Counted from the first letter of the stretch, positions 26,524 to 35,345 are shown. The stretch: DNA of 58,767 bases from Neobacillus dielmonensis (GCF_000612665.1 NZ_HG942027.1:1-58767); one strand, 5' to 3'. Notes: a model not told the origin generated them from the letters alone. Made by a program: numbers and translations.

Positions 26524-26608
26524 AAGTACTTTTGATATATAATGGAAAGGCAAATAACTAATCCAAATTTCTACATTAACATAAGATGTTATGGAAGAGG
26601 TGATTTCA

Positions 26609-27391
26609 GTGTTGAGGCTAGGTTTGAAATGTTCTTATGAGCCGGAACAGCTCAATGACCGATTAAAATATAACCCAGATATAATTGAGCTTCATTTGTA
26701 TGAAGATGATTTGTTTGGTGAAAAAAGACAGCTCCTGGAAAATACTATCTCTATGCTAAAAACAAAGGGGATCCAGGTATTTTTGCATCACCCTACCAAG
26801 TACCATGGCAGTTATTTAGATATCAATCACGAGCAGGAAGAAGACTATCTTTACTTTCATTTGTCGACAAGAATTCTTGCAGATATATGCAAAACCTATT
26901 CCATTCAATGTGTGATCCACCCACATTACATATTAACTCGTACGTGTGAGATCAATAAAGAAAATACAGAGAATGTCAGAAACGAAATAAACAAGATTTT
27001 GTCCTATGGAAGAAATATTTTCTTATGGGAAAACTCAATAAATGGTGTGTTTACCGCTCAAAATCCTAATTGGTTTGAGGAAGTGGTTAAGCCATTAAAT
27101 CTGCCGCTCACTTACGACATTAGCCACGCGTTTATCTCGTTTAAAGGAAATAATGATTTATTGATCAATCAAATCAAGCAGCTCGATACTCATATTCAAT
27201 ATTTCCATGTTGTTGACAGTGAGGGGAAGCGGCATGATGGATTGCCGCTAGGAGCTGGAAGAATTGACTGGAAACCAATTATTCCGTATCTGTTAACCAG
27301 GCCATATATTTATGAGATTGTCTTGAAAGACAGGACCAATGCAAGCGAGATGGTGGATAGCCACGAATATTTACTGAGTATGATAGAGTAA
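26609..27391 (+). CDS. TIM-barrel protein of the xylose isomerase/AP endonuclease 2 superfamily
   Basis: The 260-residue protein fits PF01261. Candidate metal ligands occur in the family order: E in FLWENS, D and H in LTYDISHAF, H in YFHVVDSEGKRHDG, and a late E in YEIVLKD. This superfamily holds both sugar isomerases/epimerases and endonuclease IV, so function is open. Start GTG 26609 follows AGAGGTGA; an ATG at 26591 has no ribosome binding site and would place that motif inside the gene. It diverges from the UvrC-like nuclease and is followed by a small terminator. Confidence 0.78.
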   Translation: MLRLGLKCSYEPEQLNDRLKYNPDIIELHLYEDDLFGEKRQLLENTISMLKTKGIQVFLHHPTKYHGSYLDINHEQEEDYLYFHLSTRILADICKTYSIQCVIHPHYILTRTCEINKENTENVRNEINKILSYGRNIFLWENSINGVFTAQNPNWFEEVVKPLNLPLTYDISHAFISFKGNNDLLINQIKQLDTHIQYFHVVDSEGKRHDGLPLGAGRIDWKPIIPYLLTRPYIYEIVLKDRTNASEMVDSHEYLLSMIE

Positions 27392-27404
27392 ACTTTACAA
27401 AAAA

Positions 27405-27427
27405 AGGCAACGGTTGCAGCTGTTGCC
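27405..27427 (+). terminator. Small hairpin after the TIM-barrel gene
   Basis: GGCAAC pairs with GTTGCC around GGTTGCAGCT. The downstream tail is A-rich rather than T-rich, so termination is weakly supported; an A-run lies upstream. Confidence 0.45.
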
Positions 27428-27553
27428 TAAAAATATACATAAGGTGTAGACCGGAAAACAAAATTAAAATGATTTAATCATCATGGGACCAACTAATGAT
27501 TCTGGTTTTCGTCAGACCAAATGGACAAATTGTTTTATCATAAAAATATAATA

Positions 27554-27586
27554 AAATGGCTTAGAAAATGATTCTAAGCCATTTTG
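27554..27586. terminator. Bidirectional terminator before the DUF4352 gene end
   Basis: AATGGCTTAGAA pairs with TTCTAAGCCATT, with T-rich sequence on both outward sides. It lies just past the stop codon of the minus-strand DUF4352 gene. Confidence 0.8.
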
Positions 27587-27590
27587 GGTT

Positions 27591-28163
27591 TTATTGTAAG
27601 TTGATTTTTTCCGTTTCCGTTCCAAAGAATCCGGTTTGCACTTGCAGGGTATAGGCAGCATTTGGGTCAGCGACATCAAAAACGACTTTCCCTTTTAATT
27701 CAAGATTCGGGTTTACACTTTCCAAGAAAAATCCTTTCCCTGACTCATTTGCGTAAATCGTTCCATCTGTGCTTGCTTCATACTCTGTGTCGCCTTGATA
27801 CAATTTAAAAAAGGATGAATCCACTGTTAATGCTTCTTTTCCTTCATTCCTTACGGTTACATCCAGTATTAAAAAAGTACCGCTTGCATTAGCTCCGTAT
27901 TGTCCTCCAACATTTTTTGCCGAGGATTTGTCGTTAACCGTAAATACGACATCCCCAACCTTTACCGGTTCTCCAATGCCATATGTTTTTTGGGTATCTT
28001 TTGTTTTTTTAGTATTAGTGTCTTTTTGTTCTGTCGCCGTATCTGATTTGTTATCCTCTGTATCATCCCCGCCGCCGCTTGCAATAGCAATTACGATAAT
28101 TACAACAATCAGCCAGAACCACCAACGTTTATAAATCGGCTTTTTCCTTTTTTCATCAGCCAT
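27591..28163 (-). CDS. Membrane-anchored DUF4352 protein
   Basis: The 190-residue protein has a short basic cytoplasmic N-terminus, one membrane helix (about residues 14-29, WWFWLIVVIIVIAIA), a charged Lys/Thr/Asp-rich linker (about 30-60) and an extracellular beta-sandwich DUF4352 domain (about 62-190, with YGIGEPVKVGDVVFTV and LDVTVRNEGKEALTV). There is no lipobox, so the helix is the anchor. ATG 28163 lies behind AAGGAGTGA. DUF4352 proteins are cell-surface proteins of unknown function. It is divergent from an amino-acid transporter operon. Confidence 0.85.
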   Translation of the reverse strand: MADEKRKKPIYKRWWFWLIVVIIVIAIASGGGDDTEDNKSDTATEQKDTNTKKTKDTQKTYGIGEPVKVGDVVFTVNDKSSAKNVGGQYGANASGTFLILDVTVRNEGKEALTVDSSFFKLYQGDTEYEASTDGTIYANESGKGFFLESVNPNLELKGKVVFDVADPNAAYTLQVQTGFFGTETEKINLQ

Positions 28164-28286
28164 TACCTTCACTCCTTTTTAGGTTTAGTAGTGGTTATGT
28201 ATATAAGGTTTACAAAAACGTAACTAATTATGTTTTTTAAGAATCATCAGGCATTTTATAAAGGAAAAACTTTACCTATAAAGTGA

Positions 28287-28316
28287 TTGTGTTTTTAAAT
28301 ATTATAGTGTTATAAT
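28287..28316 (+). promoter_or_regulatory. Putative promoter of the amino-acid transporter operon
   Basis: TTGTGT (28287-28292), an 18-bp spacer and a perfect TATAAT (28311-28316) lie about 70 bp before the binding-protein start. No T-box or other riboswitch could be recognised in the leader. Confidence 0.5.
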
Positions 28317-28383
28317 GTAGTAGCATGATAATATGGTAACGCACTAAAGCAAATTTAAAACACAATAAAGGGTGGTTTTTTAT

Positions 28384-29169
28384 ATGAAACGTTTAGCAGC
28401 TATGACTCTAGCAATTGCTGCAGTTTTTTCCATTCTGACAGCATGCTCGAGCAACACATCAGGAGCAAAAGCAAAGGATGATCAAACCCTTGTAATCGGT
28501 ATTGACGATGCATTTGCACCGATGGGTTTTAGAGATGAGAATAACAAAATTGTTGGTTTCGATATTGACCTTGCCAAAGCAGCCGCTAAAAAGATGGGCA
28601 TGACCGCGAAAATTCAGCCAATTGAATGGAAAACCAAGGAATCGGAATTAAGCAGCGGACGGATTGACCTGATTTGGAATGGTTACACTATTACGGATGA
28701 ACGTAAGAAGAAAGTTCTTTTTACAAAACCTTATCTAAAAAATGCTCAAGTAGTTGTTACTAAAAAGGATTCAGACGTAACAAAACTTGCAGACTTAGAA
28801 GGCAAAGTAGTCGGGCTTCAAGCACAATCTTCTGCTGCAGATGCATTGAATGCCAACCCAATAAAATCTAAAGTAAAAGAAGTTACCGAGTTTGGTGACA
28901 ACGTAATGGCTTTAAACGATTTAAAGAGCGGACGTTTGGATGCCGTTGTCATTGACGAAGTTGTTATTGATTATTATATGACAAAACAAAAAGATACATT
29001 TAAAGTCCTTGATGAATCACTTGCACCAGAGGAATACGGTGTGGGTGTGAAAAAAGGCAACGAAGAGTTACTGAACAAGCTGCAAAAGGCATTGGACGAA
29101 ATGAATGAGGACGGAACGGCAGCTGACATTTCTAACAAATGGTTCGGGGAAGACAAGGTTTTAAAATAA
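28384..29169 (+). CDS. Polar amino-acid ABC transporter binding lipoprotein
   Basis: The 261-residue lipoprotein has a signal peptide ending LTAC with C21. The mature protein has the family-3 binding fold: DAFAPMGFRDENNKIVGFDI near the start, GRIDLIWNGYTITDERKK, and a C-terminal ADISNKWFGED. ATG 28384 follows AAAGGGTGG; the GTG at 28372 overlaps that site. It heads an operon of binding protein, permease and ATPase, complete in itself. It captures an amino acid outside the membrane; the exact ligand cannot be assigned. Confidence 0.92.
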   Translation: MKRLAAMTLAIAAVFSILTACSSNTSGAKAKDDQTLVIGIDDAFAPMGFRDENNKIVGFDIDLAKAAAKKMGMTAKIQPIEWKTKESELSSGRIDLIWNGYTITDERKKKVLFTKPYLKNAQVVVTKKDSDVTKLADLEGKVVGLQAQSSAADALNANPIKSKVKEVTEFGDNVMALNDLKSGRLDAVVIDEVVIDYYMTKQKDTFKVLDESLAPEEYGVGVKKGNEELLNKLQKALDEMNEDGTAADISNKWFGEDKVLK

Positions 29170-29232
29170 TGATTATATTGCAAACAGGATTTCCAAAGGG
29201 AACCCTGTTTTGCTTTTTGGAGGATTCCTTCT

Positions 29233-29892
29233 ATGTCGTTTGATTATTTTGTATCCATTCTAATGCCCATGCTTGAAGGGGCAAAAATGACGATTCTTTT
29301 ATTCTTTGTCAGCATTATTGTCTCCATTCCGCTGGGCTTTTTGCTGACTTTGGCAGTCAGGAGCAGGTTCAAGCCGCTTTCTTGGCTGGCGCAAGCTTAT
29401 ATCTATGTTTTGCGGGGAACGCCGTTATTGCTTCAGCTATTATTTATCTGTTTTGGATTACCAATGATTCCTGGCATCGGGGAGTATTTAGTGTTAGATC
29501 GGTTTGTAGCCGCTTGTTTGGGATTCATCCTCAACTATGCTGCCTATTTTGCGGAAATTTTCCGCGGTGGGTTGTTGGCGATTGATAAAGGCCAGTATGA
29601 AGCAGCCCAGGTTCTTGGTTTCAATCGCTGGCAGATGACGACTCGGATTATTTTGCCGCAAATGTTCCGGATTGCCCTTCCTGCTGTTGCCAACGAATCG
29701 GTGACATTGGTGAAAGACACGGCACTCCTCTACGCCGTCGCCGTACCGGAGCTGCTGCACTATGCTGAGACCGCGGTAAATCGTGATTTTACCATTTTCC
29801 CATTTGTTGTGGCAGGGGTCATTTATCTGCTCATGACGCTGATTTTAACGCTTATTTTTAAATGGGTTGAACGGAGATTTACGTTTGAATAA
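29233..29892 (+). CDS. Polar amino-acid ABC transporter permease
   Basis: A 219-residue HisM/GlnP-type permease with about five membrane helices. The family motif [19 protein letters not shown] is near residues 58-76, and the EAA loop [20 protein letters not shown] lies near 121-140. TTTGGAGGA precedes the ATG. With a single permease gene, a homodimer is expected. The ATPase gene starts 17 bp after the stop codon. Confidence 0.93.
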   Translation: MSFDYFVSILMPMLEGAKMTILLFFVSIIVSIPLGFLLTLAVRSRFKPLSWLAQAYIYVLRGTPLLLQLLFICFGLPMIPGIGEYLVLDRFVAACLGFILNYAAYFAEIFRGGLLAIDKGQYEAAQVLGFNRWQMTTRIILPQMFRIALPAVANESVTLVKDTALLYAVAVPELLHYAETAVNRDFTIFPFVVAGVIYLLMTLILTLIFKWVERRFTFE

Positions 29893-29908
29893 GGAAGGGG
29901 GGATAAGC

Positions 29909-30655
29909 ATGGCTATAATCGAAGTTTCCAATCTGAAAAAGTCTTATGGCAATCTGGAGGTGTTAAAACAGATTACCTTTGATGTGAATAAAAATGATGT
30001 CGTCGCTGTGATCGGCCCTTCCGGTTCCGGGAAAAGTACGATGCTTCGCAGCCTGGTCCATCTTGAAAAAATTGACGGCGGCAGTGTCCGGGTTGGTAAT
30101 GATTATCTTGTAAAGGATGGGGCTTACGCCAAGCCGCAAGAAATCAAAACGATCACGTCCAAAATGGGCATGGTGTTTCAGCATTTTAATCTGTTCCCGC
30201 ATTTGACGGTTAGAGAGAACTTGGAACTGGCACCTAAGTTGGTAAAAAAGGAGACGGCGGCTGAAATTAGCAAGCGCAGCACGGAACTGCTTGGGAAAAT
30301 TGGACTGACAGACCGGGCGAGTGCGTATCCGTCGAATTTATCGGGCGGCCAGAAACAGCGGGTGGCGATTGCCCGCGCACTGATGATGAATCCAGATATC
30401 ATGTTGTTCGATGAGCCAACGTCAGCGTTGGACCCCGAGCTGACTGGTGAAGTGCTGCAGGTAATGAAGTCGTTGGCCGAGGAACATATGACGATGATTG
30501 TTGTAACCCATGAGATGGGGTTTGCTATGGAAGTGGCCAACCGGGTCATTTTTATGGACAACGGAGAGATCATCGAATCTGGCCATCCATCCGAGGTGCT
30601 GTCTAATCCGCAACACGAACGGACTAAGGCCTTTTTGAACCGAAGCTTGAAATAA
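29909..30655 (+). CDS. Polar amino-acid ABC transporter ATPase
   Basis: A 248-residue ATPase of the GlnQ/HisP type: Walker [10 protein letters not shown] (36-44), Q-loop in [11 protein letters not shown], signature [15 protein letters not shown] (near 144), Walker [14 protein letters not shown] and switch His in [12 protein letters not shown] 29909 follows GGAAGGGGGG. It completes the transporter and is followed by a large hairpin. Confidence 0.95.
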   Translation: MAIIEVSNLKKSYGNLEVLKQITFDVNKNDVVAVIGPSGSGKSTMLRSLVHLEKIDGGSVRVGNDYLVKDGAYAKPQEIKTITSKMGMVFQHFNLFPHLTVRENLELAPKLVKKETAAEISKRSTELLGKIGLTDRASAYPSNLSGGQKQRVAIARALMMNPDIMLFDEPTSALDPELTGEVLQVMKSLAEEHMTMIVVTHEMGFAMEVANRVIFMDNGEIIESGHPSEVLSNPQHERTKAFLNRSLK

Positions 30656-30668
30656 ACTTTAGTTTGTT

Positions 30669-30719
30669 AAAAGGGGCTGTCAAAAGTCAGGTAACTGATT
30701 TTGAATAGCCCCCTTTTTT
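30669..30719 (+). terminator. Long hairpin with T-run after the amino-acid ATPase gene
   Basis: AAAAGGGGCT pairs with AGCCCCCTTTT, with an inner pairing of TCAAAAGTCAG and CTGATTTTGA; a T-run follows. It would terminate the transporter operon. It also coincides with the proposed left end of the IS remnant, so the terminator may derive from an IS end. Confidence 0.75.
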
Positions 30720-30742
30720 AAATTTTTTGGCTGGTTCAATTG

Positions 30743-30878
30743 CCTGTTGATTTGCGCTCCAGGCGCTTCGCTTTCCGCGGGGAGGTTCCGGGAGCCTCCT
30801 CGGCGCTTGCGCCTGCGGGGTCTCCCGAGACCTCTACATCCCGCAGGAGTCTTCGCGCCCTCCGCTCCAATCAACAGG
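30743..30878. repeat. Bacillaceae-type GC-rich palindromic repeat, about 136 bp
   Basis: It begins CCTGTTGATTTGCGCTCC and ends with the inverse of CCTGTTGATTGGAGCGGA, with many internal self-complementary blocks (CCTGCGGG, CCGCAGG, GCGCTTCG). Much more GC-rich than its surroundings. It shares its end sequence with the smaller element at 21745-21860. Such elements are scattered through Bacillaceae genomes and often give spurious small reading frames. Confidence 0.75.
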
Positions 30879-30948
30879 GTGCAATCTATAAGTTTTGGGC
30901 TCCAAATAGCCAAATTTAAAAAAACAAAAAAAATCGTCTTTTTGTAAA

Positions 30949-31515
30949 ATGAAATTACCACACCACCATTTCAGAAAGGCGACTTTTATGAGCAATCAAT
31001 TGACTCTACAGAAAATTATAACACCCAAATGGCACTTCTTCCGACCGGAACAGCTATTCCAAAACGGACAAAGACGCAACCTTAATGATAATGGAAGAAG
31101 ATCATATGAAATATGGCAACTTAAGCCTGGGTATATTGTGCAAATGGGGACAGAAAATCAATTTATCTTGTTTTACTCCATCCATTAACGGCCTACAGAC
31201 ACACGTTGTATAATCCTGCATTTAGAGAAATTGGCGGCATCTTCGTTACCGATGCCCAAAACAGTTATAGCTGATGCGGGTTACGAAAGTGAAGAAAATT
31301 ATGTTTATGCGGTTGGTGACGAGAAGGAACAACGATTTGATTTTCTTATTCCATATGGAACCCACTTACATAAACAAACGAGGAAATATAAAAAGATATC
31401 AAGAATGCGAAAAACTGGATTTATCAAGAACAGGATGACTGTTTTGTTTGGCCAAATATATGGCCCACAACATCCTGAAAGTAGCAGGCATTCGCCAGCT
31501 ATTTTCAGGAAATAA
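30949..31515 (+). pseudogene. Broken IS1182-type transposase
   Basis: Fragments of a transposase can be read in different frames: an N-terminal piece near 30988-31090 and a middle piece near 31231-31440, with LPMPKTVIADAGYESEENY, FDFLIPYGTHL and KQTRKYKK, a pattern typical of IS1182-family transposases. A large internal deletion and several frameshifts separate them, and the C-terminal part is missing. No active product is expected. Confidence 0.75.
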
Positions 31516-31834
31516 TCCTAATAACATAAAAGAAGGTGGAGAAGAACGACTCCTCCTTCTTTATTTTAGGGACTTATGGGACAGTTCCTTTTTCCTGCGG
31601 GATAGTCTATGTGACTGATAACGATGACAGGAAGGGACTTGGGTCACGTAGGAATGTACTACGTGACCCAAGTACAGAAAAAGAGGAATACGTGGTAACC
31701 TAGACCACAAATCTTATAAGCTGCTGTTTCTAGTCCACATCAGCAAGAATGAATCATTCAAATAGACACTCGTCCAGTGGGGCCGCCAAGTATATAATGA
31801 GAAAAGAAGGATAAACGAACGGGAGGTAACCTAA
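31516..31834. other. Gene-free stretch with a perfect 15-bp palindrome
   Basis: Just after the transposase remnant, AAGAAGGTGGAG and CTCCTCCTTCTT form a terminator-like hairpin (about 31529-31562). At 31637-31673, ACTTGGGTCACGTAG and its exact complement enclose a 7-base loop with no T-run on either side. A TATAAT at 31793 may be the -10 of the ogt promoter. No gene is seen. Confidence 0.6.
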
Positions 31835-32368
31835 ATGAAATCACAAAACAAACCAACCATCTATTGGTCCTTGCTGCGTCATAAGGACTGGAACATCTAT
31901 CTAGCAGCAACCGACTCTGGTCTATGCTATGTTGGTTCACAAGATCAACCGTTAGATGAGTTGACAGAATGGACCGCCAAACATTTTCCCGATAGCCATT
32001 TAGAGGAAGATGAGCAAAAATTAAAACCCTATCAAGAAGAGTTAGTGGAATACCTAGAAGGAGAGCGGACAAGCTTTACCCTACCATTTGATTATCATGG
32101 CACAGAGTTTCAGCAGAACGTCTGGCAAGCCCTCTGTAACATTCCATATGGGGAAACCGTTTCCTACTCGGATATTGCCCATGCTATTAACAAACCTGCT
32201 GCCGTTCGGGCAGTCGGTGCTGCCATTGGAGCCAACCCAGTGCTTATAACGGTGCCTTGCCATCGTGTAGTCGGAAAAAATGGTTCTTTGACAGGGTATC
32301 GTGGCGGCTTACAGATGAAGAGTCGGCTGCTGGATTTAGAGAGCAATCGTTCCATAGTAAAGCAATAA
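31835..32368 (+). CDS. ogt: Methylated-DNA-protein-cysteine methyltransferase
   Basis: The 177-residue protein transfers alkyl groups from O6-alkylguanine in DNA to its own cysteine, inactivating itself. The active site PCHRVV has C142; the DNA-binding helix region FQQNVWQALCNIPYGETVSY and the C-terminal GYRGGLQMKSRLLDLE are all present. GGGAGG precedes the ATG. It has no Ada-type N-terminal domain and is transcribed alone. Confidence 0.94.
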   Translation: MKSQNKPTIYWSLLRHKDWNIYLAATDSGLCYVGSQDQPLDELTEWTAKHFPDSHLEEDEQKLKPYQEELVEYLEGERTSFTLPFDYHGTEFQQNVWQALCNIPYGETVSYSDIAHAINKPAAVRAVGAAIGANPVLITVPCHRVVGKNGSLTGYRGGLQMKSRLLDLESNRSIVKQ

Positions 32369-32571
32369 TTTAACATCTTGAAAAAATGGAACTCCTAAAA
32401 TTAAAATTAAATTAATTGAGTAGTTAATTAAATTTCACGTCCATTCTATCCAACATAAAAAAAATGAAAGTACGCTAATTTCCAGAAACAAACATATTAA
32501 CTTCGCATGCCGAAAGAATATTTGTTTGATATAATAATAGTTGGACTAATAAAAAACTGGAGTGAGCATCA

Positions 32572-32838
32572 ATGCAGATAACAAACGCAGAAGTCATTAA
32601 TACCCAGCCGCAAAATTCAACTTTTAATGTTCTTTTGAGCTTTAAAAATGATCGCAAGGCAATGTTGAACTGCCGGGTTGAAGGAGGAAAAGTGGCGGCA
32701 TATAATATTTCAGTCGTTGGCGGCACATGTCCTTGCTGCTTGAAGCCAAACTGTTCCAGCCTATACGCAAAGCGTCATGAATTGCTTGTGCAAGCACAGC
32801 AGTTTACCAATTTTCCAATGGAATTAACAGAAAAGTAA
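32572..32838 (+). CDS. Small protein with a CPCCLKPNC cysteine cluster
   Basis: The 88-residue protein is of unknown function. It has a beta-rich first half (about 1-50) and a cysteine cluster CPCCLKPNC near residues 60-68, followed by SSLYAKRHELL; an additional Cys lies near residue 44. The cluster could bind zinc or an iron-sulfur centre, or act as a redox site. A good ribosome binding site (TGGAGTGA) and a strong terminator right after the stop codon support a real gene. No family was recognised. Confidence 0.75.
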   Translation: MQITNAEVINTQPQNSTFNVLLSFKNDRKAMLNCRVEGGKVAAYNISVVGGTCPCCLKPNCSSLYAKRHELLVQAQQFTNFPMELTEK

Positions 32839-32856
32839 ATAGCTAATTTGAAAAAA

Positions 32857-32907
32857 AGGGCCTGGCTCTTATCCGTAACATTTACGGATGGGACCAGGCC
32901 TATTTTT
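32857..32907 (+). terminator. Terminator after the cysteine-cluster gene
   Basis: GGGCCTGG pairs with CCAGGCC, with an inner ATCCGT/ACGGAT stem, followed by TATTTTT. Confidence 0.85.
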
Positions 32908-32971
32908 CTATGGAAACTTCTTATTATTTGAATTTTATGCCAACTTGGAATACATTGGTTAGGTTAGCAAT

Positions 32972-34189
32972 ATGAAAGAAGGGTTTATGTTGAACAAACT
33001 GCAACAAGGGACACCCGCGTTTCGTAAGGCCAATTTTGCCTTATTTGCCGGAGGATTCATCACATTTTCGATACTTTACGACGTCCAGCCTTTGATGCCG
33101 ATTTTTTCAAAAGAATTTCATGTATCGGCAGCGACAGGAAGCCTTACCTTATCGGTCACAACCTTCACACTTGCTGTCGCGATGCTGATTACCAGCTCGC
33201 TATCAGAAGCCTGGGGGCGCAAAATCATTATGGCGGCTTCCTTGCTTTTATCGTCACTCCTTGTTATTTTTACTGCGTTTAGTTCGAACTTTGGGTCACT
33301 ATTAGGATTTCGTGTCGTCCAAGGGGTGGTCCTTGCTGGACTGCCGGCCATCGCAATGGCCTATCTCGGGGAAGAAGTCGAGCCCAAAAGCTTAGGTGTA
33401 GCCATGGGCATTTATATTAGTGGAAATTCAATTGGCGGTATGGCCGGTAGAATCATAACCGGTGCGATTACCGACTTTTTCTCTTGGCGAATTGCAATGG
33501 GGAGCATCGGCTTAATCAGCTTCATCTTAAGCATTTGGTTTTGGCGTCACTTGCCGAATTCCAAATATTTTTCACCGAAGCCGTTGAAACTAAAGCAGTT
33601 ATTTACCTCATTGTTCCGCCACCTTAAGGATCCGGCGCTGCTTTGTTTATACGTGATTGCCTTTATATTAATGGGCAGCTTTGTCACCTTATATAACTAC
33701 ATCGGCTTCCAGCTCCTAAATCCGCCCTATAATCTGAGCCAAACCATTGTCGGCTGGATATTTATTGTCTATTTAACCGGGACATTCAGTTCCACCTGGA
33801 TGGGGCAGCTATCGGACAGGCTTGGCCAAAAAAACGTATTATCAATGGGACTAGTGATGATGATTAGCGGTGCAGCCATAACACTTGCCAGCCCGTTACT
33901 CGTAAAGATTGCCGGTATTGCCCTGTTTACCTTCGGCTTCTTTGGCTCTCATTCGATTGCTTCAAGTTGGGTAGGCAGAAGAGCGACATCGGAAAAAGCG
34001 CAAGCTTCGTCGTTATACTTGTTTTTTTACTATAGTGGATCAAGCCTTGCCGGGACGACTGGCGGATTTTTCTGGACTCATTTTGGGTGGTCGGGGGTAA
34101 TCGGGTTTATTGTCCTTTTGCTTCTATTCGCTTTCCCGCTTACTCTCAGGCTTGCTGCCATACCTGCCAAAATGGTGCAGTCCAAATAA
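32972..34189 (+). CDS. MFS transporter
   Basis: A 405-residue major facilitator protein with about twelve predicted helices and the family motif around SSLSEAWGRKIIMAASLLLS between helices 2 and 3, with a partly matching loop (GQLSDRLGQKNV) in the second half. It resembles the YybF/YgaY-type exporter group; cargo is unknown. The start is uncertain: ATG 32972 is used, while AAGAAGGG at 32976-32983 would suit the TTG at 32990 or, at short distance, the ATG at 32987. It is a single gene, bounded by terminators. Confidence 0.88.
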   Translation: MKEGFMLNKLQQGTPAFRKANFALFAGGFITFSILYDVQPLMPIFSKEFHVSAATGSLTLSVTTFTLAVAMLITSSLSEAWGRKIIMAASLLLSSLLVIFTAFSSNFGSLLGFRVVQGVVLAGLPAIAMAYLGEEVEPKSLGVAMGIYISGNSIGGMAGRIITGAITDFFSWRIAMGSIGLISFILSIWFWRHLPNSKYFSPKPLKLKQLFTSLFRHLKDPALLCLYVIAFILMGSFVTLYNYIGFQLLNPPYNLSQTIVGWIFIVYLTGTFSSTWMGQLSDRLGQKNVLSMGLVMMISGAAITLASPLLVKIAGIALFTFGFFGSHSIASSWVGRRATSEKAQASSLYLFFYYSGSSLAGTTGGFFWTHFGWSGVIGFIVLLLLFAFPLTLRLAAIPAKMVQSK

Positions 34190-34317
34190 ATTCTATTGAA
34201 TCGTTTCACCTAGGTGCGGTAAGCTTTTGAGTAAACGGGTGAGGAGAGGGTTTTTTTGGATTTAACTTAAGAAGGTTAAATGAATTCCATGGGTCAGTCC
34301 ATATGCTTGGATACGTA

Positions 34318-34350
34318 AAAGATGCCAGCTGAACTCTAGCTGGCATCTTT
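34318..34350. terminator. Bidirectional terminator between MFS and natK
   Basis: AAAGATGCCAGCT and its exact complement AGCTGGCATCTTT enclose GAACTCT, giving T-runs on both strands. It serves the convergent MFS gene and natK. Confidence 0.88.
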
Positions 34351-34351
34351 C

Positions 34352-35332
34352 TTATGGCTGAATTGCGGGAAACTTCATTTTTACCGTAAACTCTTCATCT
34401 TTATGGACAAAATCTAAAAACCCCTGATGGCTTTGAACGATATCATAAATGATTTTTGTGCCAAGCCCTTCATGACCTTCCTTCGTTGTCTTCCCAAAAG
34501 ACTCAAACAACGAATCCAATACCTTGGTAGGAACCGGCAAACTATTATTTTTACAAACTAACAAATACAGCCCGCTTCTTTTATAAAACTGAAGGGTTAT
34601 AACAGCCTGGTCGCCGCGTTCCTTTTGCCACTCTTCACTCGCATCAATACTATTCGTTAAGAGATTGCCTAGGAGAGCTACGGCGTCTTGGTCGGATAAT
34701 GGCAGAGTCGATAAGGGGAGGTCAAAGTCATAGACCAAACTAATCCCGTTTTCCTTGGCGCGGCGGTACATTTGGTGCAGGACACCGGCAACCGCTCCGC
34801 GTTCTCCTTTAATCGAAAGGTTCGTTTCTTCATAACCGTCTACCAAATTATCAAGATACATTTTTGCCTCGCCATATGTTCCGTTTTCGAGCATAAAGTG
34901 AATCGCCGAAACATGCTTGAGAAAATCATGCCGCTCACTGCGGACAATCCGGAAGGTTTCGTTAAAATGTTCCGTTTGTCCTTGCAGCAACTGAAGCCCA
35001 TGAGTAATTGAAGCCAGTTTCTTCGCTACATTCAACCTAACCATTTCCAGACCGAGAAAAACAATAAACGGCACTAAGTATACCCAAGAAGGACGTACCA
35101 TGAGGTAAATGACTAAAAGAAGAATCTGCAGACAAAAGAGTGTCCCGTTCCATGCCAGGCTTAAACTAGATAAAGACAAATGTATAGTTTTAAAAAAATA
35201 ATAACCAGCCCCTAAAACGATGATACATGTTATATAAAATGGAATTGTCCATGGCAGGTTCGCAAGCAGTGCCTGCAGGTGGACAAATCCCAACACTATC
35301 ACCATTCCCCAATAACACAGTTTTTTCTTCAA
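34352..35332 (-). CDS. natK: Sensor histidine kinase, NatK-like
   Basis: The 326-residue protein has about four membrane helices in the first 105 residues, then an AgrC/SpoOB-type dimerisation helix with the phosphoacceptor His in ERHDFLKHVSAI, and a GHKL ATPase domain (N-box LLGNLLTNSIDAS; GHEGLGTKI). The TTG at 35332 is chosen; it follows GGCGGGAAGC and clears the natR stop by 13 bp. An ATG at 35374 would overlap natR by 29 bp. With natR, and divergent natAB, it matches the B. subtilis NatK/NatR layout controlling NatAB. Confidence 0.85.
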   Translation of the reverse strand: MKKKLCYWGMVIVLGFVHLQALLANLPWTIPFYITCIIVLGAGYYFFKTIHLSLSSLSLAWNGTLFCLQILLLVIYLMVRPSWVYLVPFIVFLGLEMVRLNVAKKLASITHGLQLLQGQTEHFNETFRIVRSERHDFLKHVSAIHFMLENGTYGEAKMYLDNLVDGYEETNLSIKGERGAVAGVLHQMYRRAKENGISLVYDFDLPLSTLPLSDQDAVALLGNLLTNSIDASEEWQKERGDQAVITLQFYKRSGLYLLVCKNNSLPVPTKVLDSLFESFGKTTKEGHEGLGTKIIYDIVQSHQGFLDFVHKDEEFTVKMKFPAIQP

Positions 35333-35345
35333 CAGCTTCCCGCCT

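Larger units (their letters stand above)
30673..31588. mobile_element. Degenerate IS1182-like element, remnant
   Basis: The outer ends resemble imperfect inverted repeats: left GGGGCTGTCAAAAGTC (30673-30688) and right, read inward, GGAACTGTCCCATAAGTC. Between them lie a nested palindromic element (30743-30878) and a broken transposase gene. The total of about 0.9 kb is about half of an intact IS1182-type element. No target duplication is obvious. The ends and the family are inferred. Confidence 0.55.

Noticed and set aside
30747..30947. Small reading frames on both strands within the GC-rich element
   Set aside because: They arise from a palindromic repeat with self-complementary blocks and lack ribosome binding sites; not real genes.
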